64,000 nucleotides of DNA from Chaunax sp. Z400 (lineage: Eukaryota > Chordata > Actinopteri > Lophiiformes > Chaunacidae): the NCBI GenBank assembly GCA_037577475.1, contig CM075189.1, forward strand, positions 19,073,839-19,137,838. The letters are read 5' to 3'. Shown here piece after piece: positions 45,621 through 57,690 of the stretch. Numbering within the stretch: position 1 is the stretch's first letter; each line of letters starts with the position of its first letter. Under the pieces are notes generated by a model. It searched no databases. It saw only the letters and a program-made list of their open reading frames with translations, and had not been told where the DNA came from. Both the position numbers and the translations under genes were made by a program.

Positions 45621-48600
45621 ATGTCGCCGCCGTCTCGACGGCTTCAGACGAAGCCAGTTATTACCTGCCTGAAGACTTTCCTCATCTCCTACAGCCTCAT
45701 ATTCTGGGTGAGTTTGCTGACCTGTAATGGGGGACAACAAGCTAAAGCTGCAACAATGGGCTAAAAGCTGCCGTGATGCCAACAAGGCTAACGATAGCTT
45801 TACTTAAATCACGACAAGACACTCAGAGAGTCAGCTCGACATGTCGTAAACATGGCCGCAGGGAAAAATGGCATTAGTTTGTCTGACTTATCAAACACTT
45901 GTTGATAATGGAGCGACCATTGGACCAGATGTTTGTGTTGTTCAGACACTTTTATCAGCGACTCAGTGTCTATAATTAGCCTCACCTATCTGGTGTTAAT
46001 CATTAAGAACAATTAAGAACAACCTTTCTCCTAGAAAATGGAAGTGATAGTGATATATATATCTATATATATAGATATATATATGTAAATTATTCACTTA
46101 AGGTTGCATTTAACACAGCCTTTCTCGTTCTGTAGTAGGCCTACAATATGTCAAGCTTCAAAAATTAGTTGATTAATTGACACCCATGTTTATACAGTAG
46201 TTATTTTATTTAGCCATTGTTAAAATTAATTAATCACCCTTATTTTCCTGCTACGTAACATCCTAAGAATGTTCTGTAAAGTGTTAATGTTACTGTCATT
46301 ATTTTGTTCTTTGTTTAATTGTTTGGTCAAAGAAAAAACAAAACAAAGACACTTAATTTAATGGATCCAGGCATGCTTGCTGGTTCTAACCCCCCTAAAT
46401 GTGCAGGATTTTTGTTGTTGTTGTTTTCCATTTAGATCCACGCATTATTCTTTGACAAATAAAAGAAAATGTCTCAAAACAGCCTATATTGCAACATTAA
46501 AGAAAGTTAAAAAAAAATCCTGTATCTGCCACTTCATCCAGGATGGATATAGTCGATTAATCGTTGCAAAATAACGTTGCAATAGATTTTAGAATGAGGC
46601 AACATCTTCAAATGTCATGTCACAGTATAAAAACAATGTTTCAGCTTTATTGTAACAAGATGAAGAAAACATGCACATTCTCATTGGAGAGGCAAGAGCA
46701 ACAGTTTTTTTGTTAGTGTGATTTTTTAAAAATGACAAAGATTAATGTTTTCAAAATGATAATTAATAATTTTCAGTCAGTTAATCTTATGATTGTTGCC
46801 ACTTTCATTTGATGCTTTTCTTTGGTAATAATGATAGAAAGCTCAAGATCTCCAGAGTTTGGACTGTTGATTGAGTGAAATGAGCTATTTAAATCCATGA
46901 ACTTTAGATTTTCCAATGCTTGTTGGAAAATCTATTGAGCTTTTTTTCCCTGACATTTTATTTAGAAAAATAGCAGAGACAATTATCAGCAGAATACGTG
47001 ATCATAAAAGTAATCCCTCATTGCAGCCCTATGTGCATGTATGGCCAGATAAGATACATCTCCAGAGGAAAACAAGCAGTTATCGTTGCTCCCCCCATCA
47101 ATCTTTGTACTGAGCAAACAGCCAGTAAAGTGCTGCTGCTAACACAAAATTCAGGCCAGTGTTTTTATCAGGTGAGATAGTTCTCCCGGCTGGGTGAGCT
47201 CATGCCTCCCCTCTCGATAATGACTCGTGTGGCCAGTCTTAAAGCACAGATGCTGAACTGATTAAATGGCTTAAGGCTAGTAGGGTACCCCATGTGCATT
47301 TTTACAAATATGATGACATGTAATTAAATCTGCAGCATGTGAATCATGCATCTTATGACTGACACAAGTGGATGGAAAGTTGATCTAATATATGGTGAAT
47401 GTGAACAATATTAAAAGTTATTTCACTCATCTCATATTCTGTCAGAGCTCAAACTCTTCTGCTTCTTTTCATCTGCATCTCCTCCCTTGACTATGTAATG
47501 ATTTAATAAAGGAAATCAGAAGTGTCTTTTTAATGGATGTAGCCAATCATGGCTCTGCACTAAAAGTAACTTTGTATTTTCCTTGTTCAGTGTAGCTCAC
47601 TGGATTAGCTACACAGTAAAACTTTGTTTTTCTTGCTGTTAGGAGGCCCGACATGTTTCCGCCAAACCTAAACATGGAAGATATCAAATCATCTAAAAAT
47701 ATTTTTTGATATTATTGATTTTTGCTATATAAATTGTCAGAAAATTGTGAAAATGGCATTTTTTTTCAAATTTATAGTTTTATGTGACAGAGAAAACCAT
47801 CAGATTCTGACATTTGAATAGCAGATATTTTATCAGTTTATCAGCAGATCAGTTTTACTTGGAAAACTGATACAGATAATTTTGTGTTGATTGTTCAGTT
47901 ATCTAGTCATTACAGTGAGCTATTTTCACTATCAAGTACTCTACAGATTTTTTGTGTTCTCATAAAATAATCCTTGAAGGTTGAATCTGAAGCAACTGAA
48001 AACCCTAAACAGAAGTCACTAGGATCTACACCGACACATCATAAAATAGTGAAAAATGTCAAAGGTGTTGTCTTTAGATTGCTTGTTTTGTTTGAACAAC
48101 AACCAAAAGCTCTTTCTAGCTCTTAATCTTTTGCCCTGGTGTCTTTTCAGTTCACAGGTGTGATCCTCCTGGCTGTCGGGGTTTGGGGGAAAGTGAGCCT
48201 GGAGGACTATCTGTCCCTGGCGTCAGAGGAGAGCACAAACGCACCTTACGTCCTCATCGGGACCGGAGCCATCATCGTCATCTTCGGGCTTTTCGGCTGC
48301 TTCGCTACATGCCGTGGGAGCCCATGGATGCTCAAACTGGTTTGTGAAGGTTCAGTCATTGCCCTTAAATGTTTCATTCAGATGTGACCCTGTGTAATTG
48401 TTTTCTTGGTGTGTTTCCCTCAGTATGCCATGTTTTTGACCTTGGTGTTCCTGGCTGAGCTTGTGGCCGGTGTTTCAGGCTTTGTCTTCCGACATGAAGT
48501 AAGTTAATTGTCTGAAAAATCAAGTAAAAAAAAAAAATGGATATATTAATTCACTTAAATATATAATCTGCTTTTTGAATTCACCAGATCAAGGCCAAGT

Positions 48601-51097
48601 TAGGAGTTGCCTATAAAAATGCTGTGAGGACCTACAATAACACAGACAGCAGCAGCAGCGCTGCAGTTGATGCCATCCAGAGGAATGTGAGTTTTCCATT
48701 ACAACTGATGGTGTTACTCTTATCTGACTTGGTGTGCCCCATTGTAGGCCTACAAACCAGACCTGTTGTTTGCATGAGGACATTTTCAAAGGGCAACTAA
48801 ACACAAAACTTGTCTTATCACTGCAGGAGTTGTGTAGGTGATCCAAAACATCTGCAGTTGAAGTGTTAAAGCTGCATTATTTGAAAACGTTCAAAACACC
48901 TTTGCGCTCCCGCTTTAAGAAATGTGTTGTATTTCTTTTGTTTCCATGTAGTTGCATTGTTGCGGGGTGAAAAATTTCACTGACTGGAGTGACACAGCCT
49001 ACTTTAAAGAGCGGGGCATCCCTACCAGCTGCTGTAAAGACAACACCAAATGCTCTCCAGAGACCCTGAAAGACCTCGACCAAGCTGCAAAAGAGGTGTA
49101 CACGACGGTGAGTTCACTGCCTTCACACCATTTTAGATTCCGGTAGTTTTAAATCATACTTTATGTCATTTAGCTCAAAACCTCCCCAGCTGTGTTGGTT
49201 GAATGCTTTAGAAGTAGGGCTGAATGATGTTGGAAAAAACTGACATAGTGATATTTTTCTTTTACATATTGCAGTATGAAAAAATACAGGAATTTTCACC
49301 AGATGGCTTGAACTGCTCTATTTGAAAAGACTTTATCATGGTAAAAAAAAGTTTGTGTAGCGGGTTTAAAAGTTTTAAATGTCAAGAGTTATGTCTGACA
49401 AATACAATTACAAAATAAAAACAAATGGCTCCATCAAGCCATAAGAGTACAGTAAACTATAGGTAGCAATGCACCAAATAACAGCACTGCAAAAACAAAC
49501 TCACTTTTCAATAGGTCTATTAAATCAAGCAAGCAAACCATGAGTTTTCCTTTTGTAGCAAGAACCAACAAGTTATTTGACGTTGCACAACCTGCGACGT
49601 CACTATTGTGCATCCACACATTATGATGTCAATGCCGAAACGACATATTGTTTAAAAGACACTCTATGAATCATGTGTTTTTCTGCTGTGTAGGGCTGCT
49701 TCACGCTGGTGACCAGTGTGATGGAGTCCAACCTGGGAATCATCGCTGGGATCTCCTTCGGCATTGCGTTCTTCCAGGTACGTCACATGTTTTCCTCCAG
49801 TTATTTTGTCACAGAGCAAATGGACCCGTGGCGCTCTTGCTGTGGTGTAAAGCACATGAATTATATCCTAATATCTTATTTGTGATCATCTATCATGTTG
49901 GTAATGCAAACATTTTACTACCAAGTTTCATTGTTGAGATCTAGGGATGCCCAAGAGAGTCTACTAATCGCAGCGTATGAACAGATGTCTTTGTAACATC
50001 TGAAAATTCATCTTTTGACTAAATGTAGAGCAATATTTATTAATGTGCTCTGTCCTTGTTTAAATAACCAAATGTTCAATGAAATCAGTCATACAAACAG
50101 AAATGATTTGAATAAAACCCCATTTGCTTGCGTCCTGATGTTTAAGACACTGATTATGTCACTGACTATGGTTGGGTGGCGGGAGCCGTTTACATGTCAT
50201 CCTCTGCTCCCTCTCTATCCTCATTTTAATAGACTGCCTAATAAAGGCTAACATAACATAACAATATTTTAAGTAAATCCAAGTTTAAGGTAGTGGTGAC
50301 TTGTGCAACATATTTACGATCCTCCACTTAAAGTGACACAATTTTAAGTGTGATTTATGCAATATATGGTGCCTCAATGCTGATGATCCAGAAACGTCCA
50401 AAGTCTCATTCTACACATAGTAAAAAAAGTTATTTATTGTAACCAACCATCCCACCATTGTGAAACGAAGTGCAGTATGTAAAAGTTGAACATGGTTTAT
50501 TTATTTATGGTTTATTTGATATGGACAGATACAGTACACATAGACAAACAGACTAAAGCTCTCCAATGCGAGCTTTATAGTGTTTATAGTAAATGCTAAT
50601 TTGCAAAACCCATCCCTAGAAGAGCTTTTATATAACTAAGATAATAAATCTGCGATATCAAAAGAAGGTAAAACTAGGTAAGACAGACATTTAAAAACAA
50701 TAAGTATGGATTAAGCAGGATTTGGTAGCTCTTGAAAATAGTGAAGTTTCAAATGATCAGGCAGCAGAATTCCAGGACTTTGTTCCATTCACAGAAAACG
50801 TTGTCAGAGCAGAGGATGTTTTACAGAATGTCGTCAGCATACATCTGAAGACCTATATCAGGGCATTTTTATAATAGTATCATTTCAATTTATCTGACAG
50901 TATCTGCAATTTAGTAAGGGAGTGAAATTATGTAATGGATAGAAAAGAGAACAAAAGTATACAATCCAGGTTCAGAAAAACAATTTTAATTTGTTGTATT
51001 TTGATTGTTGTTGTCTGTGGTTCTTTAGCTCATTGGGATCTTCCTGTCCTGCTGCTTGTCCCGATACATAACCAACAACCAGTATGAGATGGTCTAA
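45621..51097 (+). CDS. tspan6: Tetraspanin-6 (TSPAN6/7 subfamily), complete, 7 coding exons
   Basis: Tetraspanins are four-pass membrane scaffolds; TSPAN6 has been linked to exosome biogenesis and MAVS signalling. Exons: 45621-45707, 48151-48339, 48424-48498, 48588-48686, 48952-49107, 49694-49777, 51029-51097. All introns are phase 0, giving 252 aa (human TSPAN6 245). The start is SPPSRRLQTKPVITCLK with A at -3. TM1 (about 17-38) and TM2 (about 55-75, YVLIGTGAIIVIFGLFGC) are followed by FATCRGSPWMLKL and TM3. The large loop has CCG (153-155), PTSCC (174-178), C184 and GC (203-204), with sequons NNT at 134 and NFT at 158. TM4 precedes SRYITNNQYEMV. RRLQTKPVITC, KVSLE and ITNNQYE match TSPAN6, whereas FGCFATCRGSPW and AGVSGF look TSPAN7-like. 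srpx2 and sytl4 next door favour tspan6. Confidence 0.9.
45708..48150 (+). other. tspan6: tspan6 intron 1
   Basis: A 2.4-kb intron with no recognised gene. It contains a short perfect AT palindrome (about 46052-46085) and AT-rich unique-looking sequence. Confidence 0.6.
49778..51028 (+). other. tspan6: tspan6 intron 6 with repeat relics
   Basis: The stretch 50155-50265 resembles a fish SINE 3' end (CATGTCATCCTCTGCTCCCT, then CTAATAAAGGC). The stretch 50490-50650 (TTATTTGATATGGACAGATA, then GTAAATGCTAATTTGCAAAA) resembles another common fish retroposon end. No coding exon is visible apart from the flanking ones. Confidence 0.5.
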
Positions 51098-51113
51098 CTG
51101 CGGCCTTTCTTAG

Positions 51114-51920
51114 GTGAGAGTTTTTTAGTCGCAATCTTATTGCATTTTGGGGAAATTAATTCTGCAGTTCCTTACTTGGAGACTTAATGATCCACAATTG
51201 TGCTGCTTAAATGCTGACTCACAACCTGTTTGATATATTTTTTGTGTCTCTCTCAGGTTCCTGACGGCCAGCTCCAAGTCAAGTTGCAAGAGTCTCCTGT
51301 GATTTTAAATTTTGTGTTTGTGCTAGTTAATGTTATTTTAGAGAGGGACAAACACCCACTGCCTCTTCTTTTATACAGTCTTACCAATGACAAGTGAGCA
51401 GAGGGTAATAATGTTATAATAAAGGGACATTATCTGCAGTGTAGTGGGACCAAAAGTTTAAAAAAAAAGGGACCTGGACTCATCAGAGAGCATTTGTCAC
51501 TTCTGGTATTTAATTTTCCTTAAGTCTAGATTATTATTATATAGATGTTTTCACTTTCAATGGAGTTAACTAACCCTCCAGTTTCTTGTGTCTTTGTATA
51601 ATGCAGCTGCCTTATTTTGTAATTTAGCTAAAATTAGTCTGTAGCTGAGCAGATGGAATTTAGACAGTAAGCTGATAAATGTTAAACTTCTCTGTAATGC
51701 TAAGTGAATTTCTGTGTGACACCCATATAAGCCTGAGAGTTGGATAAAGATATTGTCACCCTGAAATCATGCACGTGTGATTTACACTAAGGACTTTATT
51801 CTCTAGGCCAGTATTGTTGAAAGCCTGCAATTGTGTGCAAATTACAGTCGGCCAGCCAACTTCAATGTCACAGGTTTCAGTGTTTATTTGTTATTCCTTT
51901 GTGGATGCATGTGAAATAAA
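51114..51920 (+). terminator. tspan6: tspan6 spliced 3' UTR and polyadenylation signals
   Basis: Sixteen bases after the stop codon there is a GTGAGAG donor (51114). An acceptor with a pyrimidine tract, TCTCTCTCAG, ends at 51256, so the last exon is noncoding. AATAAA signals lie at 51418-51423 and 51915-51920. The junction is close enough to the stop codon not to trigger nonsense-mediated decay. Confidence 0.65.
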
Positions 51921-51924
51921 GATT

Positions 51925-53385
51925 AATGTATCTTTAACAGCGTGCATTCTCATTTATTTGTGTGTGTGCTTCCTACAGCTGTTTACTTCTACACTCGTGA
52001 AAATATGCAAATAAGAATTATTCTGGCTGCAGCATATTCTGGCAAGCAAGCATGATTCAGTTTATTTGGGGCCTTGTGACGGATGCAGAATAAATAGAAG
52101 AAGTGAGAAGCATTTAGTTTAGTAATGTTGGTAATATTTAGTGTAAATTAATTTTCTGTTCCTTTTTTTGTTCTGTCAAAAATTGTTCATGTTAAAACTT
52201 AAAAGAAAATGTCTGTGAACAATAGATAGATTTTTGCGCAAGTCATCTGCATCTCGAATGACAAAAACATCTGATTGGGAGAGAACTCATGGTATTCAAA
52301 CTGAAATGGACGTGCTAGTAGTGAATGCATGACTTCTAACCAGACACAGGTCACTTGCCATTATGAATGTGAACCATCAAGATAACCAAATCTGATCTGA
52401 GCAAGAACTGCGCATTGAACAATGAGGCTCGTAATGTGACTGTAGCCCAGGTGACTCAAGTCTGATTTGAGAAGACCTGAATTTGTGTTCACACAGCCTT
52501 GAAGAAAATCTGATTTATGCCACATTCAGACAAAAGAAAAAAATCAGAATTGCGTCACTTCAGCTTGGTAATGTGAATGTAGCCAAATGAAAGTGGCACA
52601 AATCTGAATTAAAAAGACTAGATTGAGATTTGTGCTGTTCACACTGTCCTGAAAAAACCCCAATTGTGGCATATATGAGGAAAAAGAAATGATTTGGGCC
52701 ACTATGGCCTGCAGTGTGAACACAGCCTTTCACTAGTGACAGCAGGAAAATCACAGGTGTAACCAATAACAAGCCAGCAAGCGCAATGACCATTAATTAA
52801 CTTAATTATTTACACCTGTTCAGCTCCTGCAACGCCTTCTCTTAATGTCTGCTCCTCTGGCTGTTTCACCTGAAGGGTCGATAGCTCAGTCTCACCTCTA
52901 CATGTGAAAGGTGGCACGAAGAGCGTTTTCAAACTAAGGCTATCTGGTAAGACCAACATCTCCTTCAGAATATTTCAGCACTGTAGCGGAATTGAATGTT
53001 ATATATGCAGGGCGACTGCCAGATTAATTTGTAATCCTATCATTGTCAGCTCACATGAAGAATGAACTCATCCAACCAGTAGGTGACAGTGTTGTGCAAC
53101 ATTAAACAGGCAGACGATACATGCACTGACTCTGGAGGTTAAAACGAATTTTAAAAAAACTCGCATTGTGCTTGGATTTAACTTGCATGGGTTTAGGAAT
53201 TGTAATTAAAAAAAAATGAGGGAAATTTTCCACGCCAAACGAAAGACCAAATGCAAATGTGTAAACTTGCATCAGTGTGTTGCCTTCAGGCTACAACCTG
53301 CCTGGACACAGAAGTAAACAGGGTGCAGCTGATTGCTGGCAAGCCTTTGACAAATACATTTGACTGGCAGCTATGATCTGTTGTC
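51925..53385. other. Spacer between tspan6 and mid1ip1
   Basis: It contains a hAT-like repeat relic (52300-52740). The remainder shows no gene. Short open frames on the minus strand (52560-52793) fall inside the repeat. Confidence 0.6.
52300..52740. mobile_element. hAT-like MITE relic, second copy
   Basis: Positions 52384-52446 match 9391-9455 (ACCAAATCTGATCTGAG, then TTGAACAATGAGGCTCGTAA). Further in are GTGAATGTAGCC and the phrase GCAGTGTGAACACAGCC, typical of fish hAT-type non-autonomous elements. The copy is rearranged or nested, with the terminal motif appearing more than once. Confidence 0.55.
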
Positions 53386-53387
53386 CT

Positions 53388-53642
53388 ATTGGTCCATTTC
53401 GGATCAGACGCTCTGCATCCACCACGCTGTCCAATTGGCTCGGTAGAAAATTACAAAAGGGCGGACTCATTGGTTTTCCTTCCATCCCTACCCGGCTTGT
53501 ACAGTATAAAAACCAGGCTCCTCTGTCAGTCAGCTGGGAGAAATTTTCACTTTTCTTCCCGGCGGGTGGTGTGCAGAGCCCTAAAGGACTGGATTATTAA
53601 TCAAACCAGAAACCTTTTCCCTCAGATTACGTCGTGATTCAG
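53388..53642 (+). promoter_or_regulatory. mid1ip1: mid1ip1 core promoter and noncoding exon 1
   Basis: A TATA box (TATAAAA at 53505-53511) is preceded by three CCAAT boxes: inverted at 53388-53392, forward within CCAATTGG at 53431-53438, and inverted at 53469-53473. Transcription should start near 53535. The noncoding exon then ends GTGATTCAG at 53642 before a GTCAGTG donor, and splices to 53998. Clustered CCAAT (NF-Y) sites are typical of promoters that respond to SREBP. Lipogenic control is therefore an inference that fits the gene's role. Confidence 0.75.
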
Positions 53643-54061
53643 GTCAGTGTGCACGCTTTTTATTGGACGCTTATGAAAAAAATATCCAGCTGCGTAGGAT
53701 TTTAATATGAAGAAGGTGATGTTGATGTGATTCAGGGTATTAGAATTAGGAAAATTAAGTTGATTAATCACGTAGTATGCGTGTATTGGTGTTACAGTTC
53801 AGATTATGCTGTTTAAAATGAGAAATGTGCCTCTGCTTCATTTTCTGCAGCTGCCTATGCTTCTCTATTGAGTTTGTTTGCTTATGTATTCCTGCCTTTG
53901 TCTCCATGCTGATTGAATCTGTGTTTCAAGGCCTGGATTTGTCTTTTGTTGGATTTTATTTTCTCTGCACACTCATGTTCCTCTCTCCCTGTTGCAGATC
54001 ATCCAAAACTACCTAACAGCTCTGCCCCAGCAGCCCCACCTGCCAGCAACAAACCTTCAAA

Positions 54062-54547
54062 ATGATGCAGATCAGCGACTCCTCCAGCAACAAGCACTCC
54101 CTCATCAACGTCATGCACCGCTTCATAGCAGCTGCCAACAACATGGATGAGACCATCATGGTGCCCAGCCTCTTGCGGGACTTGCCACTGGAGGAGCATA
54201 CAGCCACCGAGGTGGAGCCCAACAACAATAATGAATGTCCCAACAAGCAGAGGGACATGTATGAACACTACCTACTCCTCAAGTCCATGAAGAATGACAT
54301 GGAGTGGGGCCTGCTGAAGAGGGAGATGAGCGCCGGCACCAGTTTCCTTGAGATGGCGATGAAGCAGGAGGAGGAGCAGCAGTCCGTCACCGGGGACCTG
54401 CTCCTGGAGGGCAACTCAGATCTGGAGCATCAGTTTCATTATCACCTCAGAGGACTGTTTGGAGTTCTGTCCAAGCTCACACTGCAAGCCGACCACCTCA
54501 CCAACAGATACAAGAGGGAAATCGGAGGCGGGAACTTCATGAGATAG
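54062..54547 (+). CDS. mid1ip1: MID1-interacting protein 1 (MIG12, Spot14 family), complete
   Basis: MID1IP1 promotes polymerisation and activation of acetyl-CoA carboxylase, raising fatty acid synthesis. It also binds the microtubule-associated MID1. The single coding exon (the exon begins 53998 after GTTGCAG) encodes 161 aa (human 183). Conserved blocks are MMQISDSSSNKHSLINVMHR, NNMDETIMVPSLLRDLPL, RDMYEHYLLLKSMKNDMEWG, and the C-terminal DLEHQFHYHLRGLFGVLSKL followed by ADHLTNRYKREIG. The linker is shorter than in human and acidic (EEEQQ). Two adjacent ATGs begin the frame (54062 and 54065); the first is taken, as in the human protein. Fish carry a/b duplicates of this gene and I cannot tell from sequence alone which one this is. 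The antisense open frame 54013-54268 is a shadow. Confidence 0.96.
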   Translation: MMQISDSSSNKHSLINVMHRFIAAANNMDETIMVPSLLRDLPLEEHTATEVEPNNNNECPNKQRDMYEHYLLLKSMKNDMEWGLLKREMSAGTSFLEMAMKQEEEQQSVTGDLLLEGNSDLEHQFHYHLRGLFGVLSKLTLQADHLTNRYKREIGGGNFMR

Positions 54548-54863
54548 AAGCCCCCCTTTTATTTTTCTCCCTTGGACTGCTTGACTTGCACAGTGGGATG
54601 TGTTGAGAAGGGCTCCGTCTCTTCCTAACAGATCTCAATGGACAGTGAACTGACCAGGGTAACCACTTTGACTTCTCACTCCTGAGTAGCTACACTCCTA
54701 ACTTCACTCATGCAGCACACCTGAAACCAATGATGCCCGCACTCGTTGACATATTGTGCTTGGTGGAGGTTTATTGATTCTACACCCAATTAAGCACAGC
54801 TCTGGTTTAGAAACTTGGCCTCCTTTTTGTTTTAAATCTGAACATGAATTTGTCACCAGACTG

Positions 54864-55174
54864 AATAAAATAGGTTTCTGACTCTAGGAGAAATTGAATG
54901 CTGGTTATTCTGTCCCTCCTTTTATATTCTAAGTGATTTTAACGCCTATCAGAAGGGCTCTTAGCTGCAGAGGTTACTAATCTTTCCACTTGGTTTTACT
55001 GTAACATGGTGTGCCTTGACTTTTTGTATACCCTCATGCCCTGTTCAGTTACCTCCCCATTGTCTGCCAGCTTAAACCGTTCATCCAGGTGTCAATAACA
55101 AAATTGTTAATTTTTGTCCTCGTATGTTAAAAGCATTTTATATTGAAGCAGAAATATGGTGAAACTGAAATAAA
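54864..55174 (+). terminator. mid1ip1: mid1ip1 polyadenylation signals
   Basis: AATAAA is present at 54864-54869 and at 55169-55174. The 3' UTR would be about 340 or 640 nt. Confidence 0.65.
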
Positions 55175-56552
55175 TAATTGGAAACTTTATGTTGGCTGCT
55201 TTATTTGTTTGTTACTGCAAACAGGAAGTGCTGGAAATGTTCCTTCCTCTTAATGGCTCAGTTTAAAACCTTTTTTTTTTTCTCTACATCTTGACTAATG
55301 AAAGTGCTTAAAGCTGTGCAGGACGTTTGTAATGCTTGGCTCAGTTCGTCAGCGTCATGCAAGATGGAGGGATTTACTTAAAGGAGAAGATGTAAACCTG
55401 TGTCGCACACGAGAAGCACTTCACCACCATTTCATATGATCACTGTTTTATGCAAATAGATGGCTGAACTCAGAGGCAAACTGCCTGAAATGTGTTCTGG
55501 TGCTTCAGTAGAAAACCCTGCAGCTTGTTTGCTCTTTAGGGTGCAGTGCAGCTTTTTTTTTTCTCATGTTCATGAAATTTGAGACCACCGATTAACATTT
55601 TAAACAAATGCAAGTATTTGGTTTTCAGAATCTTTAAACGGTTCTAACAACAAAAATTTTAATACTAAAAGTTGAATGCCAATAATGGATAAGCTGTCTT
55701 TACTTCCTGATCAGCTTGTTTTGAAATTGCATAACACTAAAAATAAGCAGTTGCGCCTATGCCATCACATGATATAACAAACCACTGACAGCCTGCATCC
55801 TCTTAGTGCTTATTTCCCATCTCGAAATAATTTTGCCAATCGGTTTATATGATGGGAATAATAGCTGATAATTTCATTGACCCATCTGAAGTGATGAAGC
55901 ATATTTTATTGGCACAGAGGGCATGATCTTAAAACCTGTGGAGGAGATGAAGATTTTGAGGATATCGGTTTCTGTTTTTGCAATTTGCATCATCAGTGCC
56001 TTTATTGTTCAGATCGATAAGAGATTCATTTGAAAATATGGTAACAAGTAATTAAAGTTATCAAATAAATGTAGTGGAATAAAAAATATACCTCCAAAAT
56101 GTTAAGTGAGAGAATAAATGACCAGAAAATACTCAACATTACTTTACTTATAGTAAAATACAAGTACCTCAGAATTGTATCAAGTACGATATTTGTAAGT
56201 AGTACTTGGATAATTTCCATAACTGGTTATTCTAAATATTGACATTAAAATTTCAATTTCCAGTGCAGATATGTCACTTCCTGATATTGGTAATCTGCCT
56301 CATTGATGACTAAGAATCAGTGTTGACCCTGAAAAATGATATGGGTACACCCCTAATATCAATCACACATTTCTGCAGCATTGTCTCCTTAAACATGATG
56401 GTAGAGGAGTCTTAAGTGTAACATTAAATTGGTATATATGTTGCTCAATCTGGTTGCTCCCAACAGCTGCCACATCTGTCCATCACTGAGTGAAACCCTC
56501 CCCTTAGCAACAGCTCCACCAACAGCAGCCAATGCGGAGGCAAAGGACCCCG

Positions 56553-56569
56553 CCCCCCCCCCCCCCCCC
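56553..56569. repeat. C17 homopolymer
   Basis: Seventeen consecutive C on the plus strand. A run this long is prone to length error in sequencing and can form G-quadruplex structure on the other strand. A similar C12 run lies at 36568-36579 and a G13 run at 60261-60273. Confidence 0.95.
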
Positions 56570-57159
56570 TCTGTCACAGACGCAGCAGTGATTAAGAGAT
56601 TGTGATGAAGGGCATCTAGGAGGCGAATGGAGGGTAGACATGGTCAAACACACTCCTCCGACAGCAGCGGGGAGAACACCAGGGATGAGAGTTTGCATAA
56701 AAAGTGCTGTATGACCCTGTGGTGCGAGGCTGCGTTCCTCTCTTTCCTCTCACAATGGGCCTTACAAAGATCAACATAACTGTGCTGGTCAGTGAGTTTG
56801 ATCCCATTCAGATAAACTGGGGCAGCCAAACTGGTGACAGCTGGCCACACAGCAGATGTGAACAGACACGGGGCTTTTTAAACTAAGTGAAATCTAACAA
56901 AATGGTACAATTCTTTTCATTCATTATAGAGGCCTAAATTAAAGCAAAAGCTCAGTATGATGGAAAAATATATTTGTTCACCCTGTTTGCTGTTTTGGTG
57001 TCTGCAGAACTGCCTCCAGATCAGTGCAAGGAAAATCAAATAGGTCATGGAGGATCCAAACGCTCTGGGCACCAAAGGACGGTGGAATCTTACAAGTAAG
57101 TGGGTGTTCACCTGAATATTAAACTGGATTGGACTGACAATGAAAACAGATTATACAGT

Positions 57160-57490
57160 ACAAGAAAGGCCAAAGCAGACTCTACCTGCTGAGGAGTCTC
57201 TGGTCAGGGAGCGGTCTTGAGGACCTTTTTTTGACTCGATTGCTGAAAGAAAGAGGCTTAACAGACTGATTAAAAAGGCCAGCACTGCACTGGGATGTCC
57301 CAGAGGAGGTGGTGAAAGACAGGAGGATGGTGGTTAAGCTGTCATCTATGATGGAGAACATGTCCCACCTCTTGCAGGATGCTTTGATAACACTGAGCAG
57401 CTCTCTCAGTGGCAGGTTGCTTCATCTATGGTGTGTGAAGAAGAGAAACCGCAGGTTTCCTGCTGCTGTCAGACTGGGCCAGTAGAACAA
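57160..57490 (+). mobile_element. LINE (L2-like) reverse-transcriptase C-terminal relic
   Basis: Frames read KKGQSRLYLLRSLWSGSGLE, then LKERGLTD and, after a stop and frame change, VVKDRRMVVKLSSMMENMSH. LSSSLSGRLLHLW and RRFPAAVRLGQ follow. The order 'RLY.LR.L' ... 'RRM..KL' ... 'FPAAVRL' is the C-terminus of L2-type fish LINEs. The stretch that normally lies between the first two blocks is deleted. Confidence 0.75.
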
Positions 57491-57599
57491 ACAGTTCACA
57501 CACACACACACCAAAACAGACTAATTCACTCATGACTTTATATCAGTGTATTCAATACCGTTCAGAATCAATCAATATTTTCAATGTGCAATGTAAATT

Positions 57600-57690
57600 T
57601 AACCATTTAGAGGGGGCCCTTGGTATGGTGAGGAGTTGATCCGATTGATAACATAGGTGCAGATCCAGAAAATGTTTTGCAGTCTTGACG
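57600..57690 (+). repeat. Fragment of old interspersed repeat
   Basis: A very degraded stretch with GGGCCCTTGGTATGGTGAGG and GCAGATCCAGAAAATG, then TTGACGGAGGTATTTGTTCT. It is similar in motif order to the family at 17500-18010. Confidence 0.35.

Noticed and set aside
46052..46085. Perfect AT palindrome as a functional site
   Set aside because: Alternating AT with short interruptions arises readily by slippage, and nothing around it suggests a role.
54013..54268. Minus-strand open frames over mid1ip1
   Set aside because: They are shadow frames of the conserved mid1ip1 coding exon.
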